The notes under the pieces: model-generated
Database searches by the model: none
Told to the model about the DNA's origin: nothing
Seen by the model: only the letters and a program-made list of their open reading frames with translations
Made by a program: the position numbers and the translations under genes
Assembly (NCBI GenBank): GCA_003151665.1
Contig: PLYD01000277.1
Span: forward strand, 1-23,211
DNA: 23,211 bases
Reading direction: 5' to 3'
From: Candidatus Dormiibacterota bacterium
GTDB taxonomy: Bacteria; Chloroflexota; Dormibacteria; Dormibacterales; Dormibacteraceae
Shown here: positions 22,364 through 23,211 of the stretch, in pieces
Numbering within the stretch: position 1 is the stretch's first letter
Layout of the letters: every line of letters begins with the position of its first letter

Positions 22364-22660
22364 ATGGCTTCAAACCCGGCTCCACAAGGCAAGATCGTTA
22401 AGGGCACCGGCCAGCCTAGGACCCCGACACCGGGAAAACCCTATCTTGGTGGAAACGCGAGCTCGCAAGCAACTTACCTCGGCCGCGTAATCATCGAAGT
22501 ATGGGATAACCCGAACTATCCCGACCCGTCTTGGGGGTTCTCCTATACATATGATCTTGGAACGTTGACGACGGTCACAGGGAAGCAGCTGCTGCAGCGT
22601 GTGGCAGACAAGTTCCCACAACGATTCGGAAAAGACCGCGACTCGATGCAAGAGGCATAG
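22364..22660 (+). CDS. Small Cys-free hypothetical protein
   Basis: 98 residues from ATG 22364; AAAAGGAGGTC lies about 15 bases upstream. The N-terminal ~40 residues are Pro/Gly/Lys-rich and probably unfolded; the rest is Tyr- and Trp-rich (NPNYPDPSWGFSYTYDLG) followed by a basic helix (QLLQRVADKFPQRFG). No leader and no Cys, so it is likely cytosolic, unlike its upstream neighbours, although only 24 bases separate the genes. It might be a chaperone or partner of the Cys-rich protein; that is a guess from position. Confidence 0.55.
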   Translation: MASNPAPQGKIVKGTGQPRTPTPGKPYLGGNASSQATYLGRVIIEVWDNPNYPDPSWGFSYTYDLGTLTTVTGKQLLQRVADKFPQRFGKDRDSMQEA

Positions 22661-22760
22661 GCCAGCCTAGGGATTCGGTAGCTCGGGGCAGTGCCTTTAA
22701 GAGAGCGCGCCTTGAACCACGTCGGTTTGGGTCGCGCAAACGAAATTGGACCGCAATCGG

Positions 22761-22787
22761 AGCTGCGCCGAAGCCCTTGGCGCAGCT
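22761..22787. terminator. 9-bp hairpin after the second cassette
   Basis: Perfect inverted repeat AGCTGCGCC/GGCGCAGCT with a 9-base loop (22770-22778), about 100 bases after the last gene of the cassette. No U-run follows, so an intrinsic terminator is not proven. Confidence 0.35.
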
Positions 22788-22928
22788 AATCAACTAGCCG
22801 AGCTCGAACCACCAAATGCAATCGGCGCGGTGCCCGTACAGCAACGCGGACGATAAATGGCGCTAAAGGGTGGCACTCAGCAGCAGTCTGCGAATTGGAG
22901 CCGCTACTTCTGAACGGGCCACAGCGAT

Positions 22929-22970
22929 CTGTTAACCGCAAGGTTCAGGGTTCGAATCCCTGCTCCGGAC
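22929..22970 (+). pseudogene. 3' half of a tRNA-Asn(GTT) gene: integration scar / att site
   Basis: Reads as anticodon loop CTGTTAA (anticodon GTT 22931-22933), 3' strand CCGCA, variable loop AGGTT, T-arm CAGGG/TTCGAAT/CCCTG (22946-22962) and acceptor strand CTCCGGA (22963-22969). The sequence upstream does not pair: the 5' anticodon strand would need G-G where GCGAT occurs, and no 5' acceptor TCCGGAG is seen. So only the 3' half is present, as left by tRNA-targeted integration. Confidence 0.65.
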
Positions 22971-23211
22971 GCGTTGCTCGAGCCGGTCACGGTGGGCCCT
23001 GATGAGTTCGAGGACACCGCCGCGGAGTTCGCCCGGTCGGTTCAAATAGTGTCCCGCCTCCCCGACCACCGACGCATTCGAATGACGACAGGCCGGCCGG
23101 CTTTCCGTTCCGAAGGTCAAGCTGGGGCGCGCACCGTGTCGCCAGGCACCAGCTCAAAGAGCTCCGGCATGGGCCAGCTATGGGGCGGCGGTCCGCCGAT
23201 TCGCTTCCAGC
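22971..23211. other. Window end, no firm gene
   Basis: No recognisable gene. A leftward frame (22932-23120) contains YLNRPGELRGGVLELIRAHR and runs into the tRNA-Asn half, where it reads RDSNPEPCG, an antisense-tRNA translation like that at the recombinase end. It may be the tail of an element gene. A second leftward frame enters from the window end and stops at 23117 (ending ELFELVPGDTVRAPA); too short to judge. Confidence 0.35.

Overview
High-GC bacterial DNA with many GTG and TTG starts, tightly overlapping genes, Tat leaders and lipoproteins. The gene content (DUF1906 and DUF4232 proteins, a replication-relaxation protein, a DinB/DUF664 protein, an RHS remnant) suits a soil actinobacterium or a related Terrabacteria lineage such as Chloroflexota/Dormibacterota. 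The sequence alone does not settle this.

Layout. (1) 1-3.1 kb: the end of a short-chain dehydrogenase, then an ABC-2 exporter operon (permease plus two separate ATPases). (2) 3.2-5.2 kb: a DinB-like gene, repeat debris, a frameshifted DUF2442 gene and a HicB/HicA toxin-antitoxin pair lying between two diverged ~127-bp direct repeats. (3) 5.2-9.9 kb: an integrated element with a large serine recombinase, an XRE regulator, a small protein and a replication-relaxation protein, all leftward, and a rightward HTH protein. The recombinase reading frame runs through the 3' half of a tRNA-Pro gene, a likely integration scar. (4) 10.5-12.4 kb: a secreted Rv2525c-like (DUF1906) protein and a DUF4232 lipoprotein. 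(5) 12.5-13.1 kb: a second, frameshifted 382-bp piece of the same recombinase fused to an insertion-sequence end. (6) 13.15-17.15 kb: a methylamine-dehydrogenase-like (mau) operon: MauE, MauD, a Tat-exported MauA-like light chain, a MauF/CcdA-like membrane protein interrupted by an in-frame TGA exactly at its predicted redox cysteine, a MauB-like beta-propeller made as a lipoprotein, and a small secreted protein. (7) 17.1-20.1 kb: an RHS fragment, an IS110 transposase with a possible bridge-RNA region, and a DDE transposase. (8) 20.2-22.7 kb: a second, parallel cassette: a small LuxR-type regulator, divergent from a second MauE, a second MauD, a different Tat-exported protein with 14 cysteines, and a small Cys-free protein. 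The window ends with the 3' half of a tRNA-Asn gene, another integration scar.

How it fits together. The main point of interest is two copies of one plan: a MauE membrane protein and a MauD thioredoxin-like protein (the pair needed to form disulfides in methylamine dehydrogenase) encoded directly before a Tat-exported, extremely Cys-rich protein. In the first copy that protein keeps the two tryptophans that form the TTQ cofactor of methylamine dehydrogenase, and a heavy-chain-like propeller follows, but no MauG (TTQ-forming di-haem enzyme) or amicyanin gene is visible. In the second copy the exported protein is unrelated in sequence and may be an undescribed client.
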